Source: Pseudomonas endophytica
Lineage (GTDB): Bacteria; Pseudomonadota; Gammaproteobacteria; Pseudomonadales; Pseudomonadaceae
Direction: 5' to 3'
Length of the DNA stretch: 64,000 bases
NCBI RefSeq assembly: GCF_001411475.1
Contig: NZ_LLWH01000198.1
Coordinates: forward strand, 1 to 64,000
In this document: piece after piece, positions 17,868-31,285 of the stretch
Layout: every line of letters begins with the position of its first letter
How positions within the stretch are numbered: position 1 is the stretch's first letter
Notes under the pieces: model-generated
Told to the model about the DNA's origin: nothing
Seen by the model: only the letters and a program-made list of their open reading frames with translations
The model's database searches: none
Translations under genes and position numbers: made by a program

Positions 17868-18749
17868 TTATTTGACGGCCCAGCCAGTCAGCTCGGACAG
17901 AGCCTTGCCGATGTCTGCCAGCGAACGCACGGTTTTAACGCCTGCGTCTTCCAGGGCAGCAAACTTCTCGTCTGCTGTGCCCTTACCGCCAGAGATGATT
18001 GCGCCAGCATGGCCCATGCGCTTGCCAGCAGGGGCAGTCACACCAGCGATGTAGGAAACAACTGGCTTAGTTACGTTTGCCTTGATGTAGGCAGCCGCTT
18101 CTTCTTCAGCCGAACCGCCGATCTCACCGATCATAACGATCGCTTCGGTCTTCGGGTCTTCCTGGAACAGCTTCAGGATGTCGATGAAGTTGGAACCAGG
18201 AATCGGATCACCACCGATACCTACGCAAGTCGACTGACCGAAACCGGCGTCAGTTGTTTGCTTAACAGCTTCGTAAGTCAGGGTGCCGGAACGCGACACG
18301 ATGCCTACTTTGCCTGGCAAGTGAATGTGACCTGGCATGATGCCGATCTTGCATTCGCCTGGAGTGATAACGCCTGGGCAGTTAGGGCCGATCAGGGTAA
18401 CACCCAGCTCGTCGCACTTAACTTTAGCGTCCAGCATGTCCAGGGTAGGAATGCCTTCAGTGATGCAAACGATCAGCTTGATGCCGCCGAACGCTGCTTC
18501 AAGGATGGAGTCCTTGCAGAAAGGAGCCGGAACGTAGATCACGCTGGCAGTAGCGCCAGTAGCAGCTACAGCGTCTTTCACAGTGTTGAACACTGGCAGA
18601 CCCAGGTGCTCAGTGCCGCCTTTGCCCGGAGTAACGCCACCCACCATTTTGGTGCCGTATTCGATGGCTTGCTGGGTGTGGAAGCTACCTTGCGAACCGG
18701 TGATGCCTTGGCAGATAACTTTGGTGTCTTTATTGATCAGGACGCTCAT
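17868..18749 (-). CDS. sucD: Succinyl-CoA synthetase alpha subunit
   Basis: A 293-residue subunit holding the CoA-binding Rossmann domain ([20 protein letters not shown], residues about 13-32) and the phosphohistidine loop [21 protein letters not shown] near residue 246. With SucC it converts succinyl-CoA, ADP or GDP and phosphate to succinate and NTP in the TCA cycle. The ATG overlaps the sucC stop by one base (TAATG), so the two are translationally coupled. Last gene of the sdh-suc cluster. Confidence 0.97.
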   Translation of the reverse strand: MSVLINKDTKVICQGITGSQGSFHTQQAIEYGTKMVGGVTPGKGGTEHLGLPVFNTVKDAVAATGATASVIYVPAPFCKDSILEAAFGGIKLIVCITEGIPTLDMLDAKVKCDELGVTLIGPNCPGVITPGECKIGIMPGHIHLPGKVGIVSRSGTLTYEAVKQTTDAGFGQSTCVGIGGDPIPGSNFIDILKLFQEDPKTEAIVMIGEIGGSAEEEAAAYIKANVTKPVVSYIAGVTAPAGKRMGHAGAIISGGKGTADEKFAALEDAGVKTVRSLADIGKALSELTGWAVK

Positions 18750-19915
18750 TACTTGCCCTCCGCAGCTTTAACAACTTGTTGAGCAGCGTCGGTCAAGCTG
18801 GTAGCAGCGATGATGTTCAAGCCGCTTTCTGCCAGTACTTTAGCGCCCAGTTCAGCGTTGTTGCCTTCAAGGCGCACAACCACCGGGATTTTCACGCCGA
18901 CTTCTTTCACTGCACCGATGATGCCTTCGGCAATCATGTCGCAACGAACGATGCCGCCGAAAATGTTAACCAATACTGCAGCGACATTGCTGTCGGACAG
19001 GATGATTTTGAACGCTTCGGTTACGCGTTCTTTGGTTGCACCGCCACCCACGTCAAGGAAGTTGGCTGGCTTGCCGCCGTGCAGGTTAACGATGTCCATG
19101 GTGCCCATGGCCAGACCAGCACCGTTGACCATGCAACCGATGTTGCCTTCCAGTGCTACGTAGTTCAGTTCGAACTGAGCAGCGTGCGCTTCGCGCGGAT
19201 CGTCTTGCGACGGATCGTGGAAAGTTTTCAGCTTAGGCTGACGGTACATGGCGTTTGCGTCGATGTTGATTTTTGCATCGAGGCAGTGCAGATCGCCGTC
19301 AGTCTTGATAACCAGCGGGTTAACTTCCAGCAGGGCCAGATCGTGGTCCTGGAACAGTTTGGCCAGACCTACGAAGATCTTGGCGAACTGAGCAACTTGC
19401 TTGCCTTCCAGACCCAACTGGAAAGCCAGCTCGCGACCTTGAAATGGCTGTGCGCCAACCAGTGGGTCGATGGTTGCTTTCAGAATTTTTTCTGGAGTTT
19501 CGTGTGCGATCTTCTCGATGTCCACGCCACCTTCGGTGGAAGCCATGAACACGATACGACGGCTGGAGCGGTCTACGACAGCGCCCAGGTACAGCTCTTT
19601 AGCGATATCAGTGCACGACTCAACCAAGATCTTGGTGACCGGCTGACCATTGGCATCAGTCTGGTAAGTCACCAGACGCTTGCCCAGCCACTCTTGTGCG
19701 AATGCTTTAGCGTCTTCTTTATTGCGAACCAGCTTAACGCCGCCCGCTTTACCGCGACCGCCTGCGTGAACTTGAGCTTTAACAACCCATTCGGTTCCGC
19801 CAATTTTGTCGCAAGCTTCTGCCGCCGCTTCCGGGGTGTCTACTGCGTAACCCTTGGATACTGGCAGGCCGTACTCAGCGAACAGCTGCTTACCCTGATA
19901 CTCGTGAAGATTCAT
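18749..19915 (-). CDS. sucC: Succinyl-CoA synthetase beta subunit
   Basis: Encodes 388 residues: an ATP-grasp domain at the N-terminus ([48 protein letters not shown]) and the CoA-ligase domain toward the C-terminus ([27 protein letters not shown]). It pairs with SucD as the nucleotide-specificity subunit. It is preceded by 227 bp of gene-free DNA after lpdG, rich in short hairpins, which may carry an internal promoter or processing site. Confidence 0.97.
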   Translation of the reverse strand: MNLHEYQGKQLFAEYGLPVSKGYAVDTPEAAAEACDKIGGTEWVVKAQVHAGGRGKAGGVKLVRNKEDAKAFAQEWLGKRLVTYQTDANGQPVTKILVESCTDIAKELYLGAVVDRSSRRIVFMASTEGGVDIEKIAHETPEKILKATIDPLVGAQPFQGRELAFQLGLEGKQVAQFAKIFVGLAKLFQDHDLALLEVNPLVIKTDGDLHCLDAKINIDANAMYRQPKLKTFHDPSQDDPREAHAAQFELNYVALEGNIGCMVNGAGLAMGTMDIVNLHGGKPANFLDVGGGATKERVTEAFKIILSDSNVAAVLVNIFGGIVRCDMIAEGIIGAVKEVGVKIPVVVRLEGNNAELGAKVLAESGLNIIAATSLTDAAQQVVKAAEGK

Positions 19916-20142
19916 GCTTTTTACCGTCTTCGTTAGGTACTGCGCATTCGGCGCTGCACTTTAATTAGTGCCGCACCACCTGTGACTGCTGCTTGTCCTG
20001 CTTTAGCTAACCCGCTCCCCGCGCGAGCGAGGATCGGGCTCTGTTAAAACAAGACAAGACTGCGTCCGGCGGAAGTTCCGCGGTGAGGCTTGCAAGCAAG
20101 GCTCACGACGGGCAAACCGCCGTGGTTTCTTATTGTCTGGTC

Positions 20143-21749
<1,607 letters not shown>

Positions 21750-22967
21750 TTAGATATCCAAAAGCAGACGAGCTGGGTCTTCCAGCAGGTTTTTGATTGC
21801 TACCAGGAAACTTACAGCTTCTTTGCCGTCGATCAAGCGGTGATCGTAAGACAGAGCCAAGTACATCATCGGACGGATAACAACCTGTCCGTTGACTGCC
21901 ATTGGACGCTGAAGGATGTTGTGCATGCCCAAGATCGCGGCTTGTGGCGGGTTAACGATCGGGGTCGACATCATCGAACCGAAAGTACCACCGTTAGTGA
22001 TGGTGAACGTGCCGCCGGTCATTTCGTCGATCGACAGTTTGCCATCACGGGCTTTCTTACCGTAGGCAGCGATACCGCCTTCGATTTCAGCCAGGCTCAT
22101 CAGCTCAGCGTTACGCAGTACAGGTACAACCAGACCACGGTCGCTGGATACAGCAACACCGATATCGGCGTAGCCGTGGTAAACGATGTCAGAGCCGTCG
22201 ATCGACGCGTTAACAGCCGGGAAGCGCTTGAGGGCTTCGGTGGCAGCTTTTACGAAGAATGACATGAAACCCAGGCGTACGCCGTTGTGGGACTTCTCGA
22301 ACAGGTCTTTGTACTTCGAACGCAGCGCCATGATTTCGGTCATGTCGACTTCGTTGAACGTGGTCAGCATGGCCATATTCGATTGAGCTTCTACCAAGCG
22401 CTTGGCCACGGTAGCGCGAACACGGGTCATCGGTACGCGTTTTTCTACGCGATCGCCAGCAGCGAACACTGGAGCAGCGGCAGCAGGCGCAGCAGCCTTA
22501 GCCGGTGCAGCGGCCGGTGCCGCTTTTTTCGCGGCAACAGCAGCGACAACGTCTTCTTTAGTGACACGACCGCCTTTGCCAGTGCCGGCAACGGAAGCAA
22601 TGTTGATGCCGTTTTCTTCAGCGATTTTACGAGCTGCTGGCGCAGCAACTGGATCGTCTTCGCCGTCAGCAGCAGGCGCGGCTGCTTGAGCAGGAGCAGC
22701 GGCAGCAGGAGCGGCCGGAGCAGCAGCACCGCCTTCAACGATGGAGCCCAGCACTTCGTCGGACAGAACGGTGTCGCCCTCGTTCTTGACGATATCGCCC
22801 AGAACGCCGTCAGCAGTTGCCAGTACTTCCAGCACCACTTTGTCAGTTTCGATGTCAACGATCAGGTCGTCACGCTTTACAGCGTCGCCTGGTTGCTTGT
22901 GCCAGGTAGCAACGGTGCCATCGGCAACCGACTCCGGAAATGTTGGGGCTTTGATCTCGATAGCCAT
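21750..22967 (-). CDS. sucB: Dihydrolipoyl succinyltransferase (E2) of 2-oxoglutarate dehydrogenase
   Basis: A 405-residue core enzyme with an N-terminal lipoyl domain (1-75, lipoyl lysine in [11 protein letters not shown]), a long Ala/Pro linker (80-105), the E3/E1-binding domain ([20 protein letters not shown], about 110-150), a second Ala-rich linker, and the catalytic acyltransferase domain ending in [17 protein letters not shown], with the catalytic histidine and aspartate. It forms the 24-mer scaffold. AAGGAA precedes the ATG; the sucA stop is 42 bp upstream. Confidence 0.97.
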   Translation of the reverse strand: MAIEIKAPTFPESVADGTVATWHKQPGDAVKRDDLIVDIETDKVVLEVLATADGVLGDIVKNEGDTVLSDEVLGSIVEGGAAAPAAPAAAAPAQAAAPAADGEDDPVAAPAARKIAEENGINIASVAGTGKGGRVTKEDVVAAVAAKKAAPAAAPAKAAAPAAAAPVFAAGDRVEKRVPMTRVRATVAKRLVEAQSNMAMLTTFNEVDMTEIMALRSKYKDLFEKSHNGVRLGFMSFFVKAATEALKRFPAVNASIDGSDIVYHGYADIGVAVSSDRGLVVPVLRNAELMSLAEIEGGIAAYGKKARDGKLSIDEMTGGTFTITNGGTFGSMMSTPIVNPPQAAILGMHNILQRPMAVNGQVVIRPMMYLALSYDHRLIDGKEAVSFLVAIKNLLEDPARLLLDI

Positions 22968-23008
22968 GTTCTTTGGTTCCTTAAATTCGGTTTCAGTGCG
23001 CGAAGGCG

Positions 23009-25840
23009 TTAAACAGTGAACGCATCTTGCAACAGTTTGGCCTGTTGCTCAGCGTGCATCGATGCGTAACCACAAGCAGGTGCAGCAGAAGCGTCACGGC
23101 CCGCGTACTCAAGCACGAGAGACTTGTTATGACCGCTGATGATGCGACGCATGTGATGCTGGCTGCAGTACCAAGCGCCCTGGTTCATCGGCTCTTCCTG
23201 ACACCAGACAATGTGTTTGGCGTTTTTGTACGGAGCCAGGACTTCAATCAAGTCGTCCTCAGGGAACGGGTACAGCTGCTCAAGACGCACGATGGCGATG
23301 TCATCACGACCTTCGGCACGGCGTTTTTCCAACAGGTCGTAGTAGACCTTGCCGCTACACAGCACGATACGACCGACGTTGGCCGGATCTTGCGCATCGA
23401 TTTCTGGAATAACGGTCTGGAACGAACCTTCGGCCAGATCTTCCAGTGTCGAGACTGCCAATTTGTGACGCAGCAACGACTTCGGTGTCAGGACGACCAG
23501 CGGCTTGCGCAGCGGACGGATAACCTGACGGCGCAGCAGGTGGTAGATCTGCGCTGGAGTCGTTGGTACACACACCTGGATGTTGTGCTCGGCACACAAC
23601 TGCAGGTAACGCTCAAGACGTGCAGAGGAGTGCTCTGGGCCCTGACCTTCGTAGCCGTGTGGCAACAACATGGTCAGACCGCACAGACGGCCCCACTTAT
23701 GCTCGCCGCTGGTGATGAACTGGTCGATAACAACCTGTGCACCGTTGGCAAAGTCACCGAATTGGGCTTCCCAGATCACTAGGCCATTGGGCGTGGTGGT
23801 CGAGTAACCGTATTCAAACGCCAGAACGGCTTCTTCCGACAGCAGCGAGTCATACAGGTCAAAGCGAGGCTGACCTTCGTACAGATGCTGCAGAGGAATG
23901 TAGGTGCTGGCGTCTTTTTGGTTGTGCAACACAGCGTGACGGTGCGAGAACGTACCGCGGCCGATGTCTTGACCGGTCATGCGAATAGGGTGACCTTCGA
24001 ACGCTAGGGTCGCGTATGCCATGGTTTCGGCATAACCCCAGTTGATCGGCAGGCCGCCGGCTTGCATTTTTTGACGGTCTTCGTAGATCTTCGACACCTG
24101 ACGCTGCATGACGAAGCCTTCTGGAATCTCCAGCAGCTTGGCCGACAGCTCTTGCAGGGTTTTCAGATCAAAACGCGTGTCGTGACGCGCTGTCCAGGCG
24201 TGGCCCAGATAAGGACGCCAGTCAACGAACAGTTCTTTGTTCGGCTCTTTGACCAGACTTTTCACCACATGCAGACCGTTGTCCAGCGCGTTGCGGTATT
24301 CGTCGATCTTAGACTGAACGCGGTCTGCATCAACCACGGCTTCTTGGGTCAGACGCTCGGCATACAGCTCACGCGTAGTGCGCTGCTTGGCGATTTGCTG
24401 ATACATCAACGGCTGAGTACCGTTTGGCTCATCGGCCTCGTTGTGACCGCGACGGCGGTAGCAGAACAGGTCGATCACGACGTCACGCTTAAACTGCATG
24501 CGGTAGTCGATTGCCAACTGGGTCACGAACAATACGGCTTCTGGATCATCACCATTGACATGGAGGATCGGCGCCTGAATCATTTTCGCGACGTCAGTGC
24601 AGTATTCGGTAGAGCGGGAGTCTTCCGGGTTGCTGATGGTGAAGCCGACTTGGTTATTGATCACCAAGTGAACCGTACCACCAGTCTTGAAGCCGCGAGT
24701 CTGCGACATCTGGAAGGTTTCCATGACCACGCCTTGACCTGCGAATGCAGCGTCACCGTGGATGGAAATTGGCAGAACCTTTTCGCCCGTCAAGTCGTTA
24801 CGACGGTCTTGACGCGCACGCACCGAACCTTCAACCACTGGAGAAACGATTTCCAAGTGGGAAGGGTTAAATGCCATCGCCAGGTGAACTTCGCCACCCG
24901 AGGTCATGACGTTGGACGAGAAGCCTTGGTGATATTTAACGTCACCGGAGCCCAGCTCGATCTTCTTCTTGCCTTCGAACTCGTCGAACAGATCGCGCGG
25001 ATTTTTACCAAAGGTATTGACCAGCACGTTCAGACGACCACGGTGGGCCATGCCGATAACGATTTCTTTGGTGCCGTAGTTACCCGAACGTTGAATGAGT
25101 TCGTCTAGCAACGGAATCAAGCTCTCGCCGCCTTCCAGACCGAAACGTTTGGTACCCGGGTATTTGGTGCCCAGGTACTTCTCCAAACCTTCAGCTGCAG
25201 TCACGCGCTCAAGCAAGTGGCTTTTGATTTCAGCTGAGTAGGTCGGACGGCCACGTACGCTTTCGAGACGCTGCTGGAACCAGTGACGTTGCTCGGAATC
25301 GACGATGTGCGTGAACTCGGCGCCAATGGTGCGGCAATATGTCTGCTGCAACGCTTCGAGAATTTCGCGTAGGCTCGCTTCCTCTTTGCCGATGGACAGG
25401 TCGCCGGCACGGAAGGTCGTATCAAGATCGGCATTGGTCAAGCCGTAATGATTGATCGACAGGTCTGCAGGTGCAGGACGCTGCCACAGCCCCAGCGGAT
25501 CAAGCTGGGCTGCTTGGTGGCCGCGCATCCGATAGGCCTGGATCAATCGCAGCACTTCAACCTGCTTCTTCTCGTGCTCACTGCTCACGCTACCGGCAGA
25601 CACCGGTTGGGCGCGGCGCTGGTTCTTTGCCAGCAGCACGAAATGATCGCGGATTGTGGAGTGCGAAACATCGTTGGCAGAGTTGCCCTCAGTAGGCAAC
25701 GTCTGAAATTTGGTGCGCCATTCTTCTGGCACAGCGTTAGGGTCGTGCAGGTAGAGCTCATAGAGCTCTTCCACATAGGCAGCGTTACCACCTGAAAGAT
25801 AGCCGCTGTTCCACATGCGCTGCATCACGCTTTCTTGCAT
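23009..25840 (-). CDS. sucA: 2-oxoglutarate dehydrogenase E1
   Basis: A 943-residue thiamine-diphosphate enzyme that decarboxylates 2-oxoglutarate and succinylates the lipoyl group of SucB. The N-terminus [20 protein letters not shown] and [13 protein letters not shown] is the E2-binding part. The catalytic core has [11 protein letters not shown], the ThDP segment [19 protein letters not shown] with NNQVGFT, and the transketolase-like domain with [19 protein letters not shown]. It starts the suc half of the cluster, 256 bp downstream of sdhB. Confidence 0.98.
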   Translation of the reverse strand: MQESVMQRMWNSGYLSGGNAAYVEELYELYLHDPNAVPEEWRTKFQTLPTEGNSANDVSHSTIRDHFVLLAKNQRRAQPVSAGSVSSEHEKKQVEVLRLIQAYRMRGHQAAQLDPLGLWQRPAPADLSINHYGLTNADLDTTFRAGDLSIGKEEASLREILEALQQTYCRTIGAEFTHIVDSEQRHWFQQRLESVRGRPTYSAEIKSHLLERVTAAEGLEKYLGTKYPGTKRFGLEGGESLIPLLDELIQRSGNYGTKEIVIGMAHRGRLNVLVNTFGKNPRDLFDEFEGKKKIELGSGDVKYHQGFSSNVMTSGGEVHLAMAFNPSHLEIVSPVVEGSVRARQDRRNDLTGEKVLPISIHGDAAFAGQGVVMETFQMSQTRGFKTGGTVHLVINNQVGFTISNPEDSRSTEYCTDVAKMIQAPILHVNGDDPEAVLFVTQLAIDYRMQFKRDVVIDLFCYRRRGHNEADEPNGTQPLMYQQIAKQRTTRELYAERLTQEAVVDADRVQSKIDEYRNALDNGLHVVKSLVKEPNKELFVDWRPYLGHAWTARHDTRFDLKTLQELSAKLLEIPEGFVMQRQVSKIYEDRQKMQAGGLPINWGYAETMAYATLAFEGHPIRMTGQDIGRGTFSHRHAVLHNQKDASTYIPLQHLYEGQPRFDLYDSLLSEEAVLAFEYGYSTTTPNGLVIWEAQFGDFANGAQVVIDQFITSGEHKWGRLCGLTMLLPHGYEGQGPEHSSARLERYLQLCAEHNIQVCVPTTPAQIYHLLRRQVIRPLRKPLVVLTPKSLLRHKLAVSTLEDLAEGSFQTVIPEIDAQDPANVGRIVLCSGKVYYDLLEKRRAEGRDDIAIVRLEQLYPFPEDDLIEVLAPYKNAKHIVWCQEEPMNQGAWYCSQHHMRRIISGHNKSLVLEYAGRDASAAPACGYASMHAEQQAKLLQDAFTV

Positions 25841-26028
25841 GCTTGGTCACCCTCGGTTAGGGGACACCATCGGCGAAAACACCAAAGCACTTGAGAAAGT
25901 CCGAATACAGCGACTAAAACAAGCCACTTGAGTCACGCTGACAGTCCGGGTACCAGCCCGGATGCCCCTGCTGGTCTCATTTCTTCAAAATAAGAGCCGC
26001 AGCTTATGAGCTGTTGCTCAGGTTATAA

Positions 26029-26058
26029 CTACGGCGCCGGTTGAAGCCTGCGCCGTAG
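26029..26058 (-). other. Stable hairpin between sdhB and sucA
   Basis: CTACGGCGC pairs with GCGCCGTAG over a 12-nt loop, 39 bp past the sdhB stop and without a T-run. It is more like an mRNA-stabilising or processing element between the sdh and suc halves than a full terminator. Confidence 0.55.
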
Positions 26059-26096
26059 CATCTACGGTTACAGCGTTGTAACAGTACTGCTTTGAA

Positions 26097-26801
26097 TCAC
26101 ACGCCGCTATGCAGCAGCATGCTACGCACGTGACCGATGGCCTTAGTCGGGTTCAGGCCCTTCGGACACACGTTTACGCAGTTCATGATCCCGCGGCAGC
26201 GGAATACGCTGAACGGGTCATCCAGTGAAGCCAGACGCTCGCTGGTCTTGGTGTCACGGCTATCAGCCAAGAAACGATAGGCTTGCAGCAGTGCAGCAGG
26301 GCCCAAGAACTTGTCTGGGTTCCACCAGAAGGACGGGCACGAGGTCGAGCAGCAAGCGCACAGGATGCACTCATACAGACCATCGAGTTTTTCACGCTCT
26401 TCTGGAGATTGCAGACGCTCAATGGCCGGGGCCGGAGTATCGTTCTGCAAGAACGGCTTCACCTTCTCGTATTGCTTGTAGAAGATGCTCATATCGACGA
26501 CCAAGTCACGGATAACCGGCAAACCTGGCAGAGGACGAACGACTAACTTGTTACCTTTAACAACGGAAGACAATGGCGTTACGCACGCCAAGGCGTTTTT
26601 ACCGTTGATGTTCATGCCGTCGGAGCCGCAAACACCCTCACGGCAAGAGCGACGATAGGAAAAACCTTCGTCCTGCTCTTTGATCAGGGCCAATACGTCC
26701 AGCACCATCAGATCTTTACCGTGGGTATTGACCTGGAATTCTTGCATGAACGGCGCAGCGTCCTGATCCGGGTTGTAGCGATAAACACTGACTTTCAACA
26801 T
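26097..26801 (-). CDS. sdhB: Succinate dehydrogenase iron-sulfur subunit
   Basis: Encodes 234 residues from the ATG at 26801, chosen over an in-frame GTG three codons earlier because AAGGGTGG is correctly spaced. Three cluster motifs are complete: [2Fe-2S] SCREGVCGSDGMNINGKNALAC, given here in part (about 54-74), [4Fe-4S] CILCACCSTSCP (about 148-159) and [3Fe-4S] CRGIMNCVNVCPKGLNP (about 205). It relays electrons from SdhA FAD to ubiquinone at SdhCD. Only 11 bp separate it from sdhA. Confidence 0.97.
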   Translation of the reverse strand: MLKVSVYRYNPDQDAAPFMQEFQVNTHGKDLMVLDVLALIKEQDEGFSYRRSCREGVCGSDGMNINGKNALACVTPLSSVVKGNKLVVRPLPGLPVIRDLVVDMSIFYKQYEKVKPFLQNDTPAPAIERLQSPEEREKLDGLYECILCACCSTSCPSFWWNPDKFLGPAALLQAYRFLADSRDTKTSERLASLDDPFSVFRCRGIMNCVNVCPKGLNPTKAIGHVRSMLLHSGV

Positions 26802-26812
26802 ATCGGCCACCC

Positions 26813-28588
26813 TTAGTAAGTACGAACCATTGGCTGGAAGGTCGGAACGGTTTTCGGCGAGAAGTTCACCGCACGTTTAGCGACGCGTTTCTCACCCGGG
26901 AAGTACAGGGTGTGACACAGCCAGTTAACGTCGTCACGATCTTCGAAGTCTTCACGGGCGTGAGCACCGCGCGATTCCTTACGGGTTTCAGCAGCGATTG
27001 CAGTTGCTTCAGCCACTTCGAGCAGGTTTTGCAGCTCGAGCGCCTCGATACGAGCCGTGTTAAACGCTTGGCTCTTATCGTTGATTTTCACGTTGGCAAT
27101 GCGCGTGCGCAGGTCTTGCAACTGAGCAATACCCTTCTGCATGTATTCGCCAGTGCGGAATACACCGAAGTAGTTCTGCATGCAGCTTTGCAGTTCTTTA
27201 CGCAAGGTCGCGACGTCTTCGCCATCAGTACGCGAGTTCAAACCGTCCAGACGCGACAGAGCAGCATCAATGTCGGACTGGCGCGGACGCGCGTAATCAA
27301 CGCCTTCTTTCAGAGTTTGTTCAAGGAACAGACCGGCAGCACGACCGAACACTACCAAGTCGAGCAACGAGTTGCCGCCCAGACGGTTTGCACCGTGAAC
27401 CGATACGCACGCCACTTCACCTACTGCGAACAGACCCGGGATGATTGCATCATTGCCGTCAGCGTCCTGAGTAATCGCCTGGCCATGAATGTTGGTGGCA
27501 ACGCCGCCCATCATATAGTGGCAAGTCGGAACCACTGGAACTGGAGCCAGTACCGGATCAACGTGTGCGAAGGTTTTGGACAGTTCGCAGATACCAGGCA
27601 GACGGCTGTGCAGAACTTCTTCACCCAAGTGATCAAGTTTCAGCATTACGTGGTCGCCATCTGGACCGCAACCATTACCCGCGATGATTTCTTTAACCAT
27701 CGAGCGAGCAACAACGTCACGACCAGCAAGGTCTTTAGCGTTCGGAGCGTAACGCTCCATGAAACGCTCGCCGTGCTTGTTGATCAGGTATCCACCTTCA
27801 CCACGGCAACCTTCAGTTACCAGTACACCGGCACCCGCGATACCCGTTGGGTGGAACTGCCACATTTCGATGTCTTGTACGGGCACGCCTGCACGCAGGG
27901 CCATGCCGATACCGTCACCTGTGTTGATCAGGGCGTTGGTAGTCGAAGAGTAGATACGGCCTGCACCGCCAGTCGCCAGTACGGTCGCGTTGGCGCGAAC
28001 GTAGGAGGTTTCGCCTGTTTCGATGCAGATGACGATCATGCCTACAAAGGCACCCTCTTCATTCTTTACCAAATCCACACCGTAGTATTCGTTCAGGAAT
28101 ACGGTGCCAGCTTTTAGGTTGGCTTGATACAGCGTGTGCAGCAACGCGTGACCTGTACGGTCAGCAGCAGCGCACGTACGAGCAGCCTGGCCACCTTTAC
28201 CAAAGTCCTTGGACTGACCGCCGAAAGGACGCTGGTAGATACGGCCTTGCTCAGTACGCGAGAACGGCAGACCCATGTGCTCGAGTTCAAAAACGGCCTC
28301 TGGGCCTACAGAACACATGTACTCGATAGCGTCTTGGTCACCGATGTAGTCGGAACCTTTAACGGTATCGTACATGTGCCAGCGCCAGTCATCGTTTGGA
28401 TCCGCAGATGCGATCGCGCAGGTGATACCACCTTGAGCCGATACGGTATGGGAACGAGTTGGGAAAACTTTAGTGATTACCGCGGTCTTGTGACCGCCTT
28501 GTGCCAGCTGCAAAGCAGCGCGCATGCCAGCACCGCCGCCGCCAATGATAATGGCGTCGAACGAAAGTGTATTAACTGTGTTAGCCAT
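26813..28588 (-). CDS. sdhA: Succinate dehydrogenase flavoprotein subunit
   Basis: A 591-residue protein that oxidises succinate to fumarate. The FAD dinucleotide motif is [20 protein letters not shown], the covalent-FAD histidine is in [10 protein letters not shown], and substrate-site motifs include [30 protein letters not shown] and [18 protein letters not shown]. The C-terminal [14 protein letters not shown] is conserved. It lies 3 bp after sdhD in the operon. Confidence 0.98.
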   Translation of the reverse strand: MANTVNTLSFDAIIIGGGGAGMRAALQLAQGGHKTAVITKVFPTRSHTVSAQGGITCAIASADPNDDWRWHMYDTVKGSDYIGDQDAIEYMCSVGPEAVFELEHMGLPFSRTEQGRIYQRPFGGQSKDFGKGGQAARTCAAADRTGHALLHTLYQANLKAGTVFLNEYYGVDLVKNEEGAFVGMIVICIETGETSYVRANATVLATGGAGRIYSSTTNALINTGDGIGMALRAGVPVQDIEMWQFHPTGIAGAGVLVTEGCRGEGGYLINKHGERFMERYAPNAKDLAGRDVVARSMVKEIIAGNGCGPDGDHVMLKLDHLGEEVLHSRLPGICELSKTFAHVDPVLAPVPVVPTCHYMMGGVATNIHGQAITQDADGNDAIIPGLFAVGEVACVSVHGANRLGGNSLLDLVVFGRAAGLFLEQTLKEGVDYARPRQSDIDAALSRLDGLNSRTDGEDVATLRKELQSCMQNYFGVFRTGEYMQKGIAQLQDLRTRIANVKINDKSQAFNTARIEALELQNLLEVAEATAIAAETRKESRGAHAREDFEDRDDVNWLCHTLYFPGEKRVAKRAVNFSPKTVPTFQPMVRTY

Positions 28589-28591
28589 GAA

Positions 28592-28960
28592 TCAGATACC
28601 CCAAAGAATCTGCACACCCCAGACGAAGTAAGCGAACATTGCAACGCCGCAGACTGCCTGGAAGAGGAAACGTACTGCTGTCGCGGACTTGCCCAGCGCC
28701 ATTGGCGTCAGGTAGTCAGTCGCGATGGTCCACATGCCGACCCAGGCGTGAGCGCCAAGGGCAACCAGGGCCAACAGGCTGAAGATACGCATCCAGTTGC
28801 TTGCGAACAGTTCGTGCCATTGGGCGTAGCCAATGCCAGGGTTCGCAACGAGGTATCCGATCAGGAAGATGAAGTAAGCCGCTAGAACGACCGCAGACAC
28901 ACGTTGTGCCATCCAGTCATAGAGGCCCGAACGCGATAGGTTCGTAACGCTGGTTACCAT
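28592..28960 (-). CDS. sdhD: Succinate dehydrogenase membrane anchor subunit
   Basis: Encodes 122 residues from the ATG at 28960 (AGGAG 7 nt upstream); a TTG two codons earlier extends the frame but is in the ribosome-site spacer. Three membrane helices; the heme/quinone-site segment LGAHAWVGMWTIATDYL contains the expected histidine and tyrosine. The start overlaps the sdhC stop by 7 nt. Confidence 0.95.
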   Translation of the reverse strand: MVTSVTNLSRSGLYDWMAQRVSAVVLAAYFIFLIGYLVANPGIGYAQWHELFASNWMRIFSLLALVALGAHAWVGMWTIATDYLTPMALGKSATAVRFLFQAVCGVAMFAYFVWGVQILWGI

Positions 28961-29340
28961 ATCCAAACTCCTGCCAGAACAATCATCACTACGGAAATGA
29001 CGATTACGATTTTCGAGCCCAGCTTGCCGCCCTCGAGCGTCTCACCGATACCCATATCCATGATCAAGTGGCGCACACCGGCAACCAAGTGATACAGCAA
29101 GGCAGATAGCAGGCCCCATGCAATAAACTTGGCCAGCGGGCTGGTCAAGCATGCCTTCACCTCAGCAAAACCTTCTTCTGAACCCAGCGATTTGCTCAAT
29201 GCGTAAAGCATGAAGCCCAGGCCGAGAAAAAGAATGATGCCCGATACGCGGTGCAGAAACGACGTAACGCCGGTGATGGGGAGTTTGATGGTCCTTAGGT
29301 CTAGGTTTACAGGTCGTTGGCTATTCACGGCTTTTTTCAC
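28954..29340 (-). CDS. sdhC: Succinate dehydrogenase cytochrome b556 subunit
   Basis: Encodes 128 residues from a GTG at 29340; a second GTG four codons on (MNSQRPVNL) is an alternative, as both have weak ribosome sites. Family motifs are RPVNLDLRTIKLPITGVTSFLHRVSG, here with the quinone-site serine and arginine, and the heme-ligand histidine in YHLVAGVRHLIMD. Three membrane helices. First gene of sdhCDAB-sucAB-lpdG-sucCD; its promoter is at 29462-29490. Confidence 0.94.
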   Translation of the reverse strand: MKKAVNSQRPVNLDLRTIKLPITGVTSFLHRVSGIILFLGLGFMLYALSKSLGSEEGFAEVKACLTSPLAKFIAWGLLSALLYHLVAGVRHLIMDMGIGETLEGGKLGSKIVIVISVVMIVLAGVWIW

Positions 29341-29461
29341 ACTGAAGAGCCCCTAACAATCAGGGCAAGTTTGTTGGGATGCGCACTGGTCAGGTACCCA
29401 CCACCCGGGAGTGACGACCCCCATCTAAACAGGCCCAAAAGCCTCTGGCGGTCGGCTGCCG

Positions 29462-29490
29462 AGTATAGACAGTTAGGTTACTAATGACAA
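29462..29490 (-). promoter_or_regulatory. Sigma-70 promoter of sdhCDAB-suc
   Basis: Minus strand TTGTCA (29490-29485), 17-nt spacer, TATACT (29467-29462). It would start transcription about 115 nt before sdhC. Confidence 0.7.
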
Positions 29491-29604
29491 CGCAATCACC
29501 TCCCTCTAATAGAGCATTGCACTCTTGGCATAAAAGGCGTAAACGGCGGGGATATTCGAGAAAAATGACTCCTGAAAGCCTTGTACAGCAAGACTTTAGG
29601 CAAA

Positions 29605-29632
29605 TTGACATTCAAATTTATCTAACTATAGT
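29605..29632 (+). promoter_or_regulatory. Sigma-70 promoter of gltA
   Basis: TTGACA (29605-29610), 16-nt spacer, TATAGT (29627-29632). It lies about 60 bp before the gltA ATG, in the 350-bp divergent region shared with sdhC. Confidence 0.72.
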
Positions 29633-29690
29633 GGTGCGGGCCCTGCGTGGGGGGTCTGTCTGATGATTTCAAGCATAAATAGGAGGCCAC

Positions 29691-30980
29691 ATGGCTGACA
29701 AAAAAGCGCAGTTGATCATCGAGGGCGCTGCCCCCGTCGAGCTGCCCATTTTAACTGGCACCGTTGGTCCCGATGTAATCGATGTGCGAGGCTTAACCGC
29801 CACGGGCCGATTCACATTTGACCCAGGCTTCATGTCGACCGCATCTTGCGAATCGAAGATCACCTATATTGATGGTGACAACGGTATTCTGCTTCACCGC
29901 GGCTACCCGATTGAACAACTGGCTGAACACTCTGACTACCTCGAAACTGCTTACCTGCTGTTAAACGGTGAGCTGCCGACCGTAGAACAGAAAGCTAAGT
30001 TTGTCAGCAACGTCAAGAACCACACCATGGTTCACGAGCAGTTGAAGACTTTCTTCAACGGCTTCCGTCGTGACGCCCACCCGATGGCCGTCATGTGCGG
30101 TGTAGTCGGCGCGCTCTCGGCCTTCTATCACGACTCCCTAGACATCAATAACCCGCAGCATCGTGAAATCTCCGCGATCCGCTTGGTTGCCAAGATGCCA
30201 ACTTTGGCCGCGATGGTTTACAAGTACTCCATGGGTCAACCCATGATGTACCCGCGTAACGACCTGAACTACGCCGAAAACTTCCTACACATGATGTTCA
30301 ACACGCCGTGCGAGATCAAACCGATCAGCCCGGTGCTGGCTAAAGCCATGGATAAGATCTTTATCCTGCACGCCGACCATGAGCAAAACGCTTCAACGTC
30401 CACCGTGCGTCTGGCAGGCTCTTCAGGCGCCAACCCGTTCGCCTGTATCGCTGCCGGCATCGCGGCACTGTGGGGCCCTGCCCACGGCGGCGCCAACGAA
30501 GCTGTTCTGACCATGCTCGACGAAATTGGCGATGTCTCCAACATCGATACTTTTATCGCCAAGGCCAAGGACAAAAACGATCCTTTCAAACTGATGGGCT
30601 TTGGTCACCGCGTTTACAAAAACCGCGATCCACGCGCCACAGTCATGAAACAGACCTGCGACGAAGTGCTTAAAGAGCTGGGGATCAAAAACGATCCACA
30701 ACTTGAGCTGGCCATGCGTCTGGAAGAGATCGCGCTCACCGATCCGTACTTCATTGAGCGCTCGCTGTACCCGAACGTCGACTTCTACTCGGGGATCATC
30801 CTCAAGGCAATCGGCATTCCGACCAGCATGTTCACCGTCATCTTCGCGCTATCGCGGACTGTCGGCTGGATCTCGCACTGGAAAGAAATGCTCTCCAGCC
30901 CGTACAAGATTGGCCGCCCACGCCAGTTGTACACCGGCTACGAGTCGCGTGACCTCACCAAGCTTGAAGATCGCAAATAA
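29691..30980 (+). CDS. gltA: Citrate synthase (type II, hexameric class)
   Basis: A 429-residue enzyme condensing acetyl-CoA and oxaloacetate. The catalytic histidines lie in [13 protein letters not shown] (about 265) and [14 protein letters not shown] (about 306), and the catalytic aspartate in [16 protein letters not shown] (about 363). The extra N-terminal domain (residues 1-45, with ADKKAQLII) marks the NADH-regulated gram-negative type. An AGGAGG lies 5 nt before the ATG. It is divergent from the sdh-suc operon, and a terminator follows. Confidence 0.98.
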   Translation: MADKKAQLIIEGAAPVELPILTGTVGPDVIDVRGLTATGRFTFDPGFMSTASCESKITYIDGDNGILLHRGYPIEQLAEHSDYLETAYLLLNGELPTVEQKAKFVSNVKNHTMVHEQLKTFFNGFRRDAHPMAVMCGVVGALSAFYHDSLDINNPQHREISAIRLVAKMPTLAAMVYKYSMGQPMMYPRNDLNYAENFLHMMFNTPCEIKPISPVLAKAMDKIFILHADHEQNASTSTVRLAGSSGANPFACIAAGIAALWGPAHGGANEAVLTMLDEIGDVSNIDTFIAKAKDKNDPFKLMGFGHRVYKNRDPRATVMKQTCDEVLKELGIKNDPQLELAMRLEEIALTDPYFIERSLYPNVDFYSGIILKAIGIPTSMFTVIFALSRTVGWISHWKEMLSSPYKIGRPRQLYTGYESRDLTKLEDRK

Positions 30981-31017
30981 GACCATTGATTCCACGATAG
31001 CGTCTTAGCTGCAACTG

Positions 31018-31052
31018 ATACGGCCTCTATTGCATAGAGGTCGTATTTTTTT
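31018..31052 (+). terminator. Terminator of gltA
   Basis: A 12-bp stem with one G-U pair (31018-31029 with 31035-31046) followed by T7. Confidence 0.88.
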
Positions 31053-31215
31053 GTGCGCAGCAAACACGATCTTTTGATCTTTATGCCATCTACTTTTGGA
31101 GCTGCCGAAGGCTGCGATCTTTGTGATCTTCACCGATGCTGGCACGCAGTGGGCTTGAGATCATAGTTGCTACAGACGGTGCTGTAGTTGCTGACGAGGC
31201 ATACCTCACAGCCAT

Positions 31216-31248
31216 AAAAAATCCCCCTGCCTTACGACAGGGGGATTT
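31216..31248 (-). terminator. Terminator of yjcH-actP
   Basis: AAATCCCCCTG (31219-31229) pairs with 31238-31248; on the minus strand it is followed by T6. A solitary REP half (GGAGCTGCCGAAGGCTGCGA) lies upstream near 31097-31116. Confidence 0.85.
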
Positions 31249-31285
31249 GATTTAACGTGCAACTTGCAGCTAAAAACTTGCCGCC

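Noticed and set aside
18776-19936. 386-residue ORF antisense to sucC
   Set aside because: It is a mirror of the sucC reading frame in a codon-biased gene, with a Phe/Val/His-rich product typical of such shadows and no ribosome site.
26912-28117. 401-residue ORF antisense to sdhA
   Set aside because: Same explanation; sdhA on the other strand is complete and fully conserved.
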